Below are positions 32,096 to 44,416 of a stretch of 64,000 nt of DNA, piece by piece (positions within the stretch are counted from its first letter, which is position 1; each line of letters begins with the position of its first letter). Where the stretch lies: positions 1,712,561-1,776,560 of the forward strand of contig JAKZAP010000003.1 in NCBI GenBank assembly GCA_023053575.1. Reading direction: 5' to 3'. Below the pieces are notes generated by a model, which worked only from the letters and a program-made list of their open reading frames with translations, was not told where the DNA came from and did not search any database. The DNA is from Branchinecta lynchi (lineage: Eukaryota; Arthropoda; Branchiopoda; Anostraca; Branchinectidae). The position numbers and the translations under genes are program-made.

Positions 32096-35000
32096 CAACT
32101 TTTAAGAAGTCATGGGTATCCCGCGTCACTTAATTAACGAGGTGAGGGAAACACCTCTGAGACTCACACTCTGAACAGAGGGGGGGGGGGGGGGGGTAGC
32201 CTAACATTGGTCATATTTTCTCTAATCTGTCTCGCTGGCTTGCTATCTATATAGTTACGTGCTGGAACGACTTTTTACGCAAAAGACTCCTTCATGGACA
32301 AGGTTGGTGTCCTCGTCTCGACCAAGTCGGCTAATGGGATACATTTTAGCCATGAAACTCTTTCATCAGTAAACCAAAGGAGCTTTGATTTTTGGTCTTG
32401 TGGGCTGTCCTTGACCTCCAATAGATAGCCTTTTCAACTGTAGGCTTCGTACCCCCCCCCCCCCCCCACCCTCCGTAGAGCACGTTTTGTGAGTTCGGCG
32501 TAAAAAAAAAACACTAGATGGCTCCTGGAGGCATGCTGAGCTACCGAGAACTGTAAGCCTGAAAACAGCAAAGCCATACAGAATAATGTTTAGATGACTT
32601 GCCTTTGTACTGTTTACAAGATAAAGATTCCAGCCTGTTTCAAGGCTTACTTGCTGAAAAGCATTAGTTTATTTCGGATTGCTAGCGTCACCTATAATCA
32701 GTTCCTTCTTGCGAATGATTGACCTAGATGGCGCAGCTTTGTCTCGCTCGCTTCAACCCAGACTGGACCTTACAGATGTCCCGAGGCTTCCGCGTAGTGA
32801 ATTTTTATGATAACGATGACGGCTGATTTGCTCTTCTTCGACCTTTTCCCTAGAGGTCCCTTCCCACTTCAAATATCTCATACAAATTACATCCCAGTCA
32901 CAACTGCCAATCACTTTCTCGCTTCTTCCTACATTTGCATTTTTGTTTTGTCTCTCGGACCGGTTCCCTCTATGGTACCTTCCATTTCATCCGGAATGTC
33001 CGACAGCCCGGACTTACAGACGTCTTGGGCCGGGTTCACCTTCCAGACCAAAAATGCTGTCTGGAATCCGGAAGAAAAAAATCTGGAAGATGAAGCCTGG
33101 CTTTTAGCAAATTTGACATTCGCTACTTAGAAAAAGAAGGGTTGTGCATTCTGAAAACCACTGAAGTCAGTTTCTTCTCCTTTCAATGTGGGCTTTTCTC
33201 TAATTTTATCCTATTCATCAAAGAAGGAAAAAAGTCAGGAGTATGGAGTAGTAGTCCTTCGTCATGAGGCCAACGCGATTCAATTTTCTCAACTGCGAGT
33301 TCTCAGTTCGAAACGCAAGATTCGCACAGCAAACTTACTAAGCAGGCTACATCAGTCTTAGGAAGCCGAAATACCGCAAGCGAGTTCCCTCTGAAGAAAT
33401 TCGAGGGATGGGGCAGTTCCCAGATGTGGTATTCCTTGGAGTTCCAGACCAAGAACCAATAAAACTAGCAAGAAACAAACTTTTATTGTAAACTGTAAAT
33501 TGAAAATTTGCTCTGGTATACACAAAAATCTGAAAACACAGGGCTGCACGTTTCCGTTTGGGAGTGTATGTCGATAATATACAGCATCACGGGCTCAACA
33601 TGCACTGCCAGTAGGGGATGATTATTAGTACGATTACACTACAATCACAGTACACTTTCGCCTCTTGGGATCACACAAGTATTCAGAGTGACCGAATAAG
33701 CGGTGTTGAGAAAGATGTCGCGACTTGAAGCTAATCAGTCGATTCTGCATTAGCCGAATCTTCGGTGAGATTATTGTTGAGTCCACGCAAAACTCTAGTT
33801 GTACAAAGAATTGCAGAAACACGATTGAACAAGCTTGAAAGTGTGCAACTATGATGGCGGAGGGCCAATACATTTTATGAAATCCATTCAGTTTGTCGAA
33901 TCTGCCGTTAATTAATTTAGACATATTAAAAATTAAATCTCTCTAAAAAAATTCTGTACGCGATGGGCGGAAAAAAAAAAACTTGGCAAGCATCTCCGGG
34001 TAGAGTAGATCAGGCGGATTTAGTTAGAATTTGGTGTTCTCCTTTGACTCTCGTTTGGATTTACTCCTAGGCTCCAATATCGTAATCGTTGTGAGGTCTG
34101 ACTGTCTAGCTTTGCCATATAATTAGTCGGACGAACCGGCGACTTTGAATAGCAGCGGGGACAAACCCTCTTGCTTGAATATAAAGTTTATTTTTGGTCG
34201 TAGGGCTACCACGGATTCTGCAAATGCAGCAATGCATCACTAATCATGTCACGATTGATCCATAATCCCACGACATACAAAAGAAGGAACCGTAGACCTT
34301 AGCGATCTTACGTCTGGTTTTGTCTAATGCTCTACCAACATTCGGAGGTAAAAAATGGCTACTTCAAAACACTAGGCATCGACTGTTTTCAGTTCTACGT
34401 CTGTGGAATCCCAGAAGCAAGGTGCTGAACGGAGTTGATAAATCGCACATTCCGTTGTGGAAGCTGATTAATTCGTCTTGTTTCACCCTTGTCCACCTGA
34501 AAAAGAAGGAGGGACAATTTAAAAATATTCTCTAAAATGAGCAAAATAATCTCACCGGGCGCGTGTAGTGATAACTATTCCTAATAACACGCCGTTGGAT
34601 CTTACTGGGACGACTTTGTGTTTCGAATTTATCTATGAACATTTGATAGTCTACTTCGTGGTAGATTCGTGGTAGATAAATCACGATCAATTTATAAAAA
34701 TAACACGGCTGCGTAAGAGGCCTTGCCGGTTAATCCAGTAAAGTTGTAATGGTGACAAGGTTCAGGATCTGAGCCTCGAAAAAGCCAACCGCGGCAAACG
34801 TAAGAATCAGTGAAATGCCGCAGGGTGGGTACAAACTACCGTACGAGGTTTCGGGAGCAACGGAGATGACGATCCATGACTCCGCTTTCGTTTACCTACA
34901 AGTTAAACGAAGAAGGAAAATATTACAGCAACATTGTGAAGGTCTGAAGCAACACGACAGTAAACTGAAAAAGCACCCCTTTCTGGGGCGACCCAATCAC

Positions 35001-35460
35001 AGAAAATATAGAGGCTTTTTCGACATTTCGAACGAGCAACGCTTCAGAAGCATCCCTCGTCAGATAAGGTAGCTTGAACCATGAAAGATATGTAGGCTAC
35101 CTTATGTCATCTTCAGTCTTAACTTATCAAGGACCCCATAAGTTATTTTGTAGCTTTGCTATTTGGATAGACTAGGGTTGCTTTTGTAGTTAATTAATTA
35201 AACAACATGATCATAGTATAACTAACTGAAAATGCTAATTTAAATAGAAGTGCAAAATTTACGATGGTATTTAAAGGACGCCTTTAAATATCTCCTTAAG
35301 CAAGAAACTGATTATTACGTCTGCCAAGTTTTTTCTCTTTACGTGACGTATTGCCATTGTTTCCGAAGAGCGTACCCGTCCGGAGAACGTTTATGCAAAT
35401 CTTGCCAAGATTGTCATCCAAGGCAAGGGACACGGAAATAATTAAAGTTGTATCAAGGCC
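32096..35460. repeat. Direct segmental duplication, copy 2
   Basis: Homologous to 26870..31560 but without its family A element and MITE. C-runs and G-runs (about 32180 and 32453) are present at the same places as in copy 1. Small frames such as 32807..33130 and 33634..33924 are not kept open in copy 1. A further fragment of the same sequence is at 63160..63290. Confidence 0.75.
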
Positions 35461-35828
35461 CTATAATGAGGTCTATAACAAATTCTCGTAATCAAAGACT
35501 ATTTAAAAAAAATAGTAATGGGCCCAAAAAAGCTGTCAGGGACTTAGTTAGTTGCAAGGTTCATGGATTACAACATTATTTGGGGTCACTTTTATCCACT
35601 GTCTGGTATGGTATTGGGGAAACCTTTCTCGACAGATAAAGTACTTCTGTCACTAAATTTCCTCTGCCCCCAAAAACTAAGTCAATTTTCTCTCTCCAAA
35701 GCAGAGGGAGTGAAGCGCAAAATACGTTTTCTCATAGCTGTACAATCTAACGGGAACCAAGGAAACTTTTACATAGCAGAATCTGTATGGTAGGCCGGGA
35801 CAAGCAGGCAGGACTGGTCTTAGCGATT
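35461..35828. other. Unassigned stretch
   Basis: No recognisable gene. The short frames at 35448..35793 have no domain and no splice partners that I can support. Confidence 0.3.
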
Positions 35829-36806
35829 AACAAGACCAAAGGTTTCGATAGGATCCCAACAATTTAATATCTCCTTACCCCTATGTCAAACCTCTAATTA
35901 ACTTCAGATACGACTTCAACTTTTAAGAAATTTTCCGATTTCAGTCGGATTCGTGGCTAACTATGTGTCCGGGTAGAAAATGATTGTCATACATGAATTC
36001 AGCACGTCTTCTTACCCGTAAATCGAACACCTAATGAAATTCACGTAAAACTTTTACTTAAGACTTAACTAAAGATAAACAAGACCAAAGGTTTCGATGG
36101 GATCCCAAAAATCTAATATTTGATCCAGACAATCGGGTCTTATAGAGGTCCAGTCTTCGCCTGACTCCTTGAGCACTTAACTAATAAAATATAGAAACAG
36201 ATTAAGGCAAATGGTAATCATCTGAGAAGACCAAGTTCAAATATGGATTCAGCATGTGTGTTTACCCCTACAGCCTGCGTCACATCTACTTTGACGAAGG
36301 TTCCCGCCGTACTTCTGCCAAATTACCGGTTTCAGCCGGATTCCGGGCAAACTACATGTCTTACAAAAAATTGAAGTTCAAAAACGTATTCAGCGTATCT
36401 CTTTACCCCTATGTTGAACCTCTAATCATCTTCAGATAAAACGACAACTTTTAACAAATCTTCCGATTTCAGCATATCTTCTTCCCCGTAAATCGAACAC
36501 CTAATAAAATTCATATAAAAATTTTACTTTTAACAAATTTTCCGGTTTTGGCCGGATTCCGGCGGTCTACTTGTCCGGAGAGAATAGTTTTCGTATTCGG
36601 ATTCAGCATGCTTCTCTATTAAATCGAACCTCTAATCAACTTGAGATTACACTTTTTTGTTGACAAATTTTCAGGTTTTTGCCGGATTCCGGATTCCTCG
36701 ACCAGAGTTTCATCAACATATCTGATTCCCTTCGAGAGTTATCATGCTGATAAACGGACGGACAGACTGACAACTTTTGCGAACTCATAGTTATCCCTCC
36801 ACTTAC
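35829..36806 (-). mobile_element. Family A fragments, two inverted pieces
   Basis: Two element ends occur: AACAAGACCAAAGGTTTCGA at 35829 and again at about 36078. Each is followed by core units (CCGATTTCAGTCGGATTCGT, TTCCGGTTTTGGCCGGATTCC), and the second piece ends with GAGAGTTATCATGCTG, ACGGACGGACAGACTG and ATCCCTCCACTTACGTTATA without the full GGGATCCC end. This is either two partial insertions or one rearranged element. Confidence 0.7.
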
Positions 36807-37139
36807 GTTATAGACCAAAGGTGTTTCTGAGTGGTTGAACAAATCCTGATTTTTATTTTGCTGCACGCTGCCAGGCTCGTATTCTGTCCAAAGCAGGAGT
36901 CCGTTTTTGATTGCTTGAATACTTCCACCGACTTATTTCCTGCACCAATTTCCAATCTACCGACAAGAACTAAAGTTAGGACAAGAGCAAACTGGAGTAT
37001 ACATGTGTCCACAATCTTCTCTTAGTCTGAAGTCAAGAGAAGAGAAAACAGAACGACGGAAATTAGGAGAACGACCATGAAAATAAGAAGCACCGACACT
37101 CCGATACGCTAGAGGTTGCTACAGCCTGAATAGGCCGGA
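36807..37139. other. Unassigned stretch with a hydrophobic short frame
   Basis: A 69-codon frame on the - strand (36803..37012) starts with GTG and has a hydrophobic N-terminus (FALVLTLVLVG) and four cysteines, like a small secreted peptide. There is no ATG at a good place, it overlaps a frame on the other strand, and it reaches into family A. I do not call it a gene. Confidence 0.2.
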
Positions 37140-37570
37140 CGAAAAAAGGATAGAATTAGTTTGTCGGCAGGGACAGAAGCTTAACCGAGCGAAGGCACAT
37201 GTTATAGAGCTTTTGAGGTTTCTCCGGCCAATCTCAACAAGCGAGAGATCATCCACGTACTTCTATAGGTCAGAAAATGAACTTGCTAGCTCATTATCCA
37301 TGACGAGAAACAATAAAGGACCTAAATTATTGTGTGAGACACTCGGAATAGGTTGATTATATTTAGTCATTGCATCCTATCTGATATCAAACTAGCGACG
37401 ATTCTTCCTAAAAATGTTCTATGTTACATTTGCCAATGACTTATCCAAAGGTTTAGAATGCCTGATCTAATCGAAAGCCTTTTTAACATCAACAGCAATA
37501 AGATTTATCCGCTTCGCAAGGACTTCTTTCATTTCAGTTGCATGCAAGTTTACTGTATATTAAAGGTGGC
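37140..37570 (-). pseudogene. LINE reverse transcriptase fragment, decayed
   Basis: Read on the - strand it gives LIAVDVKKAF followed by a stop, then a broken PQG region, and VDDLSLVEIGRRN in place of YADDLSLVEI. It matches 20425..20639 plus 22789..22850 and 31731..31995, but is shorter at the PQG block. The D-x-K-A-F motif is present, but stops interrupt the frame. Confidence 0.7.
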
Positions 37571-37611
37571 GGAGTAAATCAGTTCTAGTTAACAGACTTT
37601 TCATTTCTTAC

Positions 37612-37702
37612 CATTTTCTGGTGTGATAAATCCATGCGAGAGTGACTGTTGACTATCCAGCTTGTTGTTTTTATCTCTGAGTACAAATGATGGGATTACT
37701 TC
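37612..37702 (-). CDS. Nudix hydrolase (NUDT20/24-like), near-C-terminal exon
   Basis: On the - strand CTCTTTTTACAG ends just above 37702 and GTAAGA follows 37612. The 91-bp exon begins at a codon boundary and reads EVIPSFVLRDKNNKL then DSQQSLSHGFITPEN, leaving one base. In DUF4743-type Nudix hydrolases the C-terminal tail has a conserved R/S-H-G-[FY]-I-T/R-P-E segment; SHGFITPEN fits it well. It follows the exon at 38378..38507 in matching phase. The expected last exon, which should lie below 37612, is not visible because LINE and family A sequence occupies the place. The gene may be truncated. Confidence 0.6.
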
Positions 37703-37769
37703 CTGTAAAAAGAGAATAGGATTAGATGTTTACTGAACTAGGGAATAATTAGGGCCATTCATACAGAAC

Positions 37770-38030
37770 ATAGCCCAATCTACACAAACCCTTGATTTCG
37801 GGTAACTGTGTGCCAAAAGCTCGGTCTATCCAGCATTTGGCATACCCTATGCCTGATGCTAGATACCCTAACTGAATAAAACATCGATGGTTTACTGAAG
37901 GTTAGAAATCAACCAGTCAGAATTCCTATTAGGATATAGTGGAGTAGGTTAGAGTTAATGCACACACAGGTAGCTATCATTTGGCATAGGTTACCAAGCG
38001 TTTGACAGAACATTGAAAGGGAAGACTTTG
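37770..38030. mobile_element. MITE with TATGCC repeats, inside the Nudix intron
   Basis: ACCCTTGATTTCGGGTAAC, GCATACCCTATGCCTGATGC and ATTTGGCATAGGTTACC mark the element. It sits in the intron between the two Nudix exons and corresponds to 19995..20245 in the inverted sister copy. Confidence 0.6.
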
Positions 38031-38377
38031 CTGTGCAGTTCCTGAAAAGATGGGAGGGTACTCGCACTTGCTATCAGCACAATTAAGGGGAAGACAATAG
38101 TGTTGCCGAAAACGAATCTACACTTTCCCCAAAAAGAATTCCAGAAAGGTAACCATAAAACGAAAATCTAAAAGGAAACAGTAAGAGGATGAACCTGAAG
38201 AAAGTATTATAATCAGAAATCTGGCAGCGAGGTGAGACGGACATGGCAGTAGAGGTAATAAGTAAGTAACCATTCAGAGGCTAATGAAGATGAAATTTCA
38301 GTTACTATTCTACCCATCGCTGCACACATTTTCACACCATTGTTCACAAGAGTAACTACAGTAAATCAGAGACTCAC

Positions 38378-38507
38378 CGAAACAGGTACAAGTGTGAGGT
38401 TCTCGACTTCTCTGCCGGCGTTATTTGGTGTAAATGAAAGGGGCAGCTCAAGGTCGAAGACGAACTCGGTTTTCGGGAATACTCCGCACTCACTGTCGAA
38501 GAACACT
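38378..38507 (-). CDS. Nudix hydrolase (NUDT20/24-like) exon after the Nudix box
   Basis: On the - strand the acceptor CTGTTCCAG precedes 38507 and the donor GTGAGT follows 38378. After one base of a previous codon the 43 codons read VFFDSECGVFPKTEFVFDLE, then LPLSFTPNN..EVENLTLVPVS. The segment FDLELP..F.PNN..EVE.. matches the conserved region downstream of the catalytic Nudix box in the thiamine-pyrophosphokinase-related Nudix hydrolases (plant NUDT20/24 type), which hydrolyse nucleoside diphosphate-type or oxidised thiamine diphosphate substrates. The normal glycine-glutamate of N-Q-D-G-E-V-E is G-R-E-V-E here. Exons with the Nudix box itself should lie above 38507; I could not find them. 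Confidence 0.65.
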
Positions 38508-38539
38508 CTGGAACAGGATTTGAATATCACAGCACGCTA

Positions 38540-39474
38540 CTAGTTAAATTGGCAGAGCTGATTCTAATTCGTTTAGATCTGTGCTCCACTGTATCTGAGG
38601 ATTGTTTATTTTTTTACGGGAGTGAATCTCAGAAGAAGATGAGAAAAAAAATTGATATGACAAAAGACAAAGATGAGTTATTGCATGGATATTTGGTTTT
38701 AAGGTACGCTAGAGCATGAATGCTAGGTATTTAAGTTATGTCCGGTACTGTACCTGTCTAGAAAATGTTTGCAACAGAGCACAACCAGAATTTTCTTTGG
38801 CAAGTGCACATTACATCTTAGTGGCTACAGAGTTAATATTTAATCTTGCAATTAGCCTAACTACATAACGATTAGCAAATCTGTGTACTGGCATGATACT
38901 AGCACTGTTATACCCTAATTGATCCTGAAAACGAATTTGGCATAGTCCACCAAACCTCCTTGATTATGTCACAGCACTTTGAAACAAGAAGGAATTGGGC
39001 TAGAATAGTATTCTAGCTGACCCTGCACTGATCGCTAAATTGTGGCTAAAATGAGAGACAAATAAAGCTTCTTCAACCTCTTCATCAACTTTTCCTAATT
39101 TTGGATGCATCACAGCATATAATAGAAGAGCAAATACAAGACCGCAGAAATTCTGCTAGGAGTAATAGGCTACATGGAAAATGGGAGAATTCATCTGGAA
39201 GGATGCTAGAGGTGGAACATGGGGGTAACGTTATCAAGAATCAAGAAAATAAAAGTTGAGTTTGTGATCTTAATTCTCTTATATCACATTTCATGACTAT
39301 TGAGATGAAGCCCATTCTTCTTTTTCTCCTTTTGTTACAATAGAGAATGGGGAAAGCTCAGTGAATCTGCAGAATGCAGAAGTTGCTTTGATGGTCAATT
39401 CTTTTCTCCGTTCTCTTTCCTGACCGGGACAAAGGGCAGATGTTCTACCCCTACTAGAAGTGGACCCATGACTA
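38540..39474. other. Upstream flank of the - strand Nudix copy
   Basis: It corresponds to 17600..19503 on the opposite strand (shared GTTGCAACAGAGCACA-like block near 38770, ATTGCATGGATATTTGG near 38690, GCAGAAGTTGCTTTGAT near 39390). No Nudix-box motif is visible in the frames I could read. Confidence 0.4.
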
Positions 39475-39830
39475 GAGGAGTATTCTCCCCATTCCCCGAG
39501 GACTAGTCTGGGAATCTATGGGAACGGCGAGAACAGAGGGAGTCACTCCATGCAGACTCTGTGTACGGAAAAATGCGAGAAGACAGGGAATGCTTCCACA
39601 ATGGATTTTGTTCGACAAACAAATATAAAGTAGACGACATTAATCTGGATCTACTTTATTTTGGGTTTTGTCTATTCTGATTGTTTTAATTAAGTTTAAA
39701 TTGCACCAACACCAGCAAAACCTGATTCCCCTCCGAATCTGAAAGGGAGTCCTTTTTTATGATGTTGATGATGATCGGACCATTCCCTGTTCGTGGGGAG
39801 AATACTGGGAGTGAGTCCCTGGGACAAACC
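39475..39830. mobile_element. MITE with GAGTATTCTCCCC termini, copy 1
   Basis: Begins AGTATTCTCCCCATTCCCCG and closes with GTGGGGAGAATACTGGGAG, an imperfect inverted repeat. A second copy lies at 40868..41295. Both contain AGGGAATGCT, AATTAATTAAA-like and AAAAAGGACTC-like blocks. Confidence 0.6.
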
Positions 39831-40867
39831 AAAATGCAGGGAATGAAATAAAATGATATAGTGTATAAAAAAAGTCAGATGTTTGTCACATTAGACAGAT
39901 TAGATGTGGTAGACGTATATGGTTATGCACTACCTGACATGTCTAGACTGGATTAGATTTTGACAGGGATTTCATCCATAGACTGGTTTGCGGTGTGGCT
40001 TCATCTGGCATTAGGACTCCTGTGAAGCTGTTAGGAAACCCACCCTCTTATGTAAACCAGACGTAAACCGAATAGTAGCAGCGGCCTATTCAAGGCTACT
40101 AGAAACTTTGAATAATTAATTCCTTCGGTAGTAGTATGTTCCAAGAATACGCCAAAAGGGCCCAATGCCTATGCAGGCTTCTTCCTCGTCAATGGATTCT
40201 AGGTGTTGCTAGCGCCGCTGTTATGCGCTGTTGGCTTCTTAGACCTTTTCGATCAGGTCACACACTCGCAGGATCGCAAATAGGTGCTGGAAGATCTTGA
40301 TTTCGTCTGACTTGGTTGACAGGAATCCTGGCTAAGTTCAGCTTCTTCTTGTTTGGGTTATCTACCGCTGGTTTCCCGTTTGATTTGCCAAACTTCACCC
40401 CTTTGACGATAGACAGTCGTCACTCTGGGGCAACTTATTAGCCACATGACAATCGTAAAAATCCAAACGCTTTCTCAAGTTCAAGTATTTGTCCTCAAAC
40501 TAACAATAAGCCTTCCTTCTAAAACTGTGTTCTTTGGAATAAAAGTTGTTTCTACAGGTTCCAACAAAGCTAAATATTTGACGCTATATATCTGGGGCTG
40601 TCACATCCCCAAGGCCTCTAATTATTTGCTTTACCGGATGAGACTCCATCCCCTCGAATTGACCGCTATCCTGAGGGAAACTTTGGGAGGAACGTAGTCA
40701 TAGCTAACATATCTGTTGTATACATTATTTGAACATTTGACGCTACCTGTAGCACCCCTGGTGACGCTAATTTCCTTAGCCTGCTGATGAAACCTACCAA
40801 GCCGTCTGATTGGCTCTGCATAACCCAGAATAGAATTTGGGTTCATCCATACAAGGATCATAAGGCG
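39831..40867. other. Unassigned intergenic DNA
   Basis: I see no supportable gene. Some stretches (near 40280..40420 and 40446..40697) read open for 60 to 90 codons without a domain. Confidence 0.3.
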
Positions 40868-41295
40868 TATTCTCCCCATTCCCCAAGGACTCCACTTGAG
40901 GAGTCCCCGCATTTTTGTTTGTTCCGGGGACTCACTCCTGGTATTCTCGCGAGTCCCCACGGACAGGGAATGCTCCGATTATCATCCCCGTCATCAAAAA
41001 GGACTCACTTTCAGATTCCGAGGGGAATCAATTTTTGCTGGTATAGGTGCTGATTGGTGCAATGTAAAATTAATTAAAATAATCAGAATAAACAAAACCA
41101 AAAATAATGTGGATCCAGACTAATTTCGTCAACCTGTCGTCAACTGCCTATTTCTTATTCGAACAAAATCAATTTTGGAAGCATTGTCCGTGTTCTCGCT
41201 GTTTCTGTACGCGGAGTCCGTGGAGTGACTCCCTCTATTCTCGCCGTTCTCTTCGATTCCCCGACGAGTCCTCGGGGAACAGCGAGAGTACGCAT
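40868..41295. mobile_element. MITE with TATTCTCCCC termini, copy 2
   Basis: Starts GTATTCTCCCCATTCCCCAA and ends CCTCGGGGAACAGCGAGAGTA. The interior (CTCGCGAGTCCCC, CAGGGAATGCTCC, TCCGAGGGGAATCA) matches 39475..39830 in the opposite order. The frames at 40787..41123 come from it. Confidence 0.6.
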
Positions 41296-41329
41296 ACAGT
41301 GAAGTAGCAGAGCTAAGATGCCAGCAGCT

Positions 41330-41460
41330 CTTCAGTGTTTGGCATAGGGTAACCAGCGCTAGGCAAAGGCTCTGCCAAATATTGTATACTGATCTGATTG
41401 TATATACCCAGCATTTGGTCTAGACTAGGGTATCCAAAAATCTGTGTGTGGACAGACCTG
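41330..41460. mobile_element. MITE with TTTGGCATAGGGTA repeats, short copy
   Basis: Contains TTTGGCATAGGGTAACCAGC and AGGGTATCCAAAAATCTG, as in the nested MITE at 14938..15261, but lacks a matched pair of complete ends. Confidence 0.55.
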
Positions 41461-43469
41461 ACTGTCATCTATCAGCCTACCAAGTAAACTGGAACCAGGC
41501 AATCTTGAAATTAGGGTTTAAATAAGAAGTAATAAATATTAATAAACCAAAATCATAACAGCTGTGATTCTCCTTCTTCCTTTCCTTTTATTTAACAGAA
41601 GAAAAACAGCGAACGGGAATACCGGGATGCCAATCGTACTAATACGTAGAACCCTCGGAGTCGTACGTATTCTAACTGTGCGTTCACACAGAGGAGTCGG
41701 GTGCGGAACTACATTTTCGCTGTAGTTTTGTAGCAGCTACAAAATCGCAACAGGGTTCCCACACGACGGTTGGGTTCAGCTACAAAAGGTGGCAAATAAT
41801 TCAAAATAACAAAATGCGGGTTTTACTCATTAGTCTGGGACCGAAGACAGTACGATAATAAAAATATGAAAACGAAATTCTCAATCTCGGGAAATGGTTC
41901 TGACGATGGATTGCGGGTCTATCCACCACTCTACCTGAGTCAAGGGTGGATAGTTGAATCAAGCGAGGGCCAAAGAAGTCATGAAGCTGACCATCTACAA
42001 ATATCATCTTGAACTCTTGAGCCGTGTTAGATTCACCAACTGTCATCCACCTACGTTATCCTAAAATTGTCAATAGTCGTTTTTCTTCACGGAAAATGAC
42101 GCCATTCTCAACGGAAATTAAATTTTTCGTCGAACAAATCGAACGACAACAGACGAACGATTTCCATCATCGCTAGAACTTCGATGGACATCATAAAACG
42201 AAAAAGTAGTAACTACGACTACAGCTTTAAATAAAACAACAACAGCGCTACACCGTAGTTGAATAAAACGACATCTACGGCTGGTCGTCGATAATAATAG
42301 ATAACTGTTGATGAATCGAACGTGGCTTTGGAATTCCTGTTTGTATTGTTAGCCTACTACGACCAGCTAACCTACTACGCTGATTCCGATTCTGACTTGC
42401 AAATATCCTTCTAAACACAAATGGAAAATCCCCTGATTCTTGAAAAAAACGTACATAATTTTTTGTTTCCGAATATACTTTTTGTAATTTTGTGGACACG
42501 ACTATAGGTATGATTGCACAGGATTTGAACTTATGCAGAGAAATCAGCCTAGTAGTTACTGTTTGTAGAAATAGAAAAAAGTACACTCCTTCGGGGTTTC
42601 GAAAACTAAGCAAAGGGTCAGGTTTACTTATAAACTTGGAACAAAAACAGTATAATAACTTGAATGCTTAATTCCATGACTCCCCCTTGCAGTAGTCGAA
42701 CATATGACTGTCTTCTATTCGATGTTACACAAGCTGTCTTCCAATACCCATCTTAGTACATCAGTAGGTTCACTAAAGAGGCCTAAGCTTGCACCCACAC
42801 TGAAAGCTGTAAAAGGCAAGCAACACTGAAAAATCAAAAGCTGCGTCAGCTAATTGCAGCCACTTCAGCTCCCATTTAGTATACTCATTAGTATACTTAC
42901 ACATTTGTCACTAGCTGTTCCTGTTGCCTTTTACTAGACAATGCAGTTGAAACTCTATTAACCGTTGTGATCTGAATCCAGTAAATGCTGTTGATCAGAT
43001 ACACTTAATTGAAACAGACCATCAGTACTAAAGTTGTCTGTACCTTTAGGGTCCGAGTTCATTATCTTATCTGTCTGCTCAGTAATTTCACTCTCGAAAC
43101 CTAAAGCATGGCCCTATATCATCAATACTTGCTGTAAACTGGAAGCAAGTGGCCATCAACTGACTCTTCGCCAAATTTTAGATTGCTACGGTACCACATT
43201 CTGCTTAAACAGAACAAAAAACTTCTCATTTATTCGAAGTTTGGTACACTCTACCACATTTTCAATCTGGTTTAGTTTCAATGTTCCTCAAACGGATTGT
43301 TCTTACATCTTTAATCTCTTCTTCGAGTGGTTTCAGCTTGAGAAGCTTCTTGATAAACTAATCATGATGTTTGGCCTCCTCACGCCAAAGAAAATCCTGC
43401 TGTTGTCGTTGTAGTCATTAAATAGGCTAGTTCCCTTTAGTGCCAATCACTTCTTTTCTAAGAAGCATC

Positions 43470-43613
43470 ACTGAGCTTGTCCAGGACTGTAGCCTCTGAT
43501 AAAGGAAGAATACCTAGTGTTTGGAGCAAACTGCAAAATGTTCAGGAAGACTTCTCCTTTCTGACTGTCTTCAAACCAGAGCTGCTCCTTGGCTAGTTGA
43601 TCTGTCCAACATC
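43470..43613 (-). CDS. Candidate terminal exon inside the Harbinger-like element
   Basis: On the - strand, an ATTACAG acceptor precedes 43613. After two bases completing a codon, the frame reads CWTDQLAKEQLWFEDSQKGE, continues VFLNILQFAPNTRYS and stops at 43468..43470. Composition is protein-like. Because it lies within 41676..45370 it would be an element-borne or captured exon. I do not recognise it as transposase. Confidence 0.3.
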
Positions 43614-44106
43614 CTGTAATGAAAATAAAATTTAAATCAGTAGCAACCACATTATTAGTTGATATTATCAACAAACTTTGCAAGCACAGAGGAATTTTAC
43701 TTTTAATAAAATTTAAATTAATTATAACAGATGTTTCATGTATATTTACTTTAACTGGTATAATCAGTGGCAAACAAATGCAGTGGAAACTTTCAACAAA
43801 AACACAATAATGAACACCAAAGGGGACGCAACCAGGTTAGCCTATGAGAATGAATTGCCTTGCCGGCAAACACATCGCTGCTGAGCTATGTGGCATAGCC
43901 TACAAACGCCTGACGTGTCTGTATACAATCTTCAGTAATTTAGCGTATACAAAATAAGGCTTTATCAATAAACTGATTAACAGTTAGACTAAAACAAACA
44001 CAAATAGCAGCAAGAATAATGTTACCACAACCAAAGGTCTCTGTTTATTATTTAGGCCTAAATTCAGCCTATAGTCAACGTTGTTGGGTTTTCTTCTTCA
44101 GGAGCG

Positions 44107-44416
44107 GTACCCGATGAAAAATTTATCTCAGAATAGTACTATGAAGTAATACGAAAAACTAGCATGCAGTACTAACGATGATACTACATGCTTCTACTTC
44201 AAGGCTACCGTGTTACTGCATACTACTATATGCTACTATTAGCAAGACTGGATGCTACTAGTGTCAAGACAGGATGCTACTAGATACTACTACATAAGAT
44301 TGGACCAGTCTGAGGCACATTAAATGATAGTATTCTTTGCTATTACATAGTATTACATGCAATTTTTTCGTACTACTACCATAACTACGCAGGCTACAAA
44401 TTTTTCATCGGGTATC
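44107..44416. mobile_element. MITE with GGTACCCGATGAAAAATTT termini
   Basis: Left GGTACCCGATGAAAAATTT and right AAATTTTTCATCGGGTATCC are inverted repeats of about 19 bp. The interior is dominated by TACTAC, GCTACTAG and ATGCTACTA motifs, giving an unusual trinucleotide-like texture. It is nested in the Harbinger-like element. Confidence 0.75.

Noticed and set aside
36803..37012. Small secreted cysteine-containing peptide on the - strand
   Set aside because: It starts with GTG only, overlaps an open frame on the other strand and its C-terminal part enters a family A fragment.
43034..43414. 126-codon + strand frame inside the Harbinger-like element
   Set aside because: No DDE, MADF or Myb-like motif is visible and composition is like translated AT-rich non-coding DNA.
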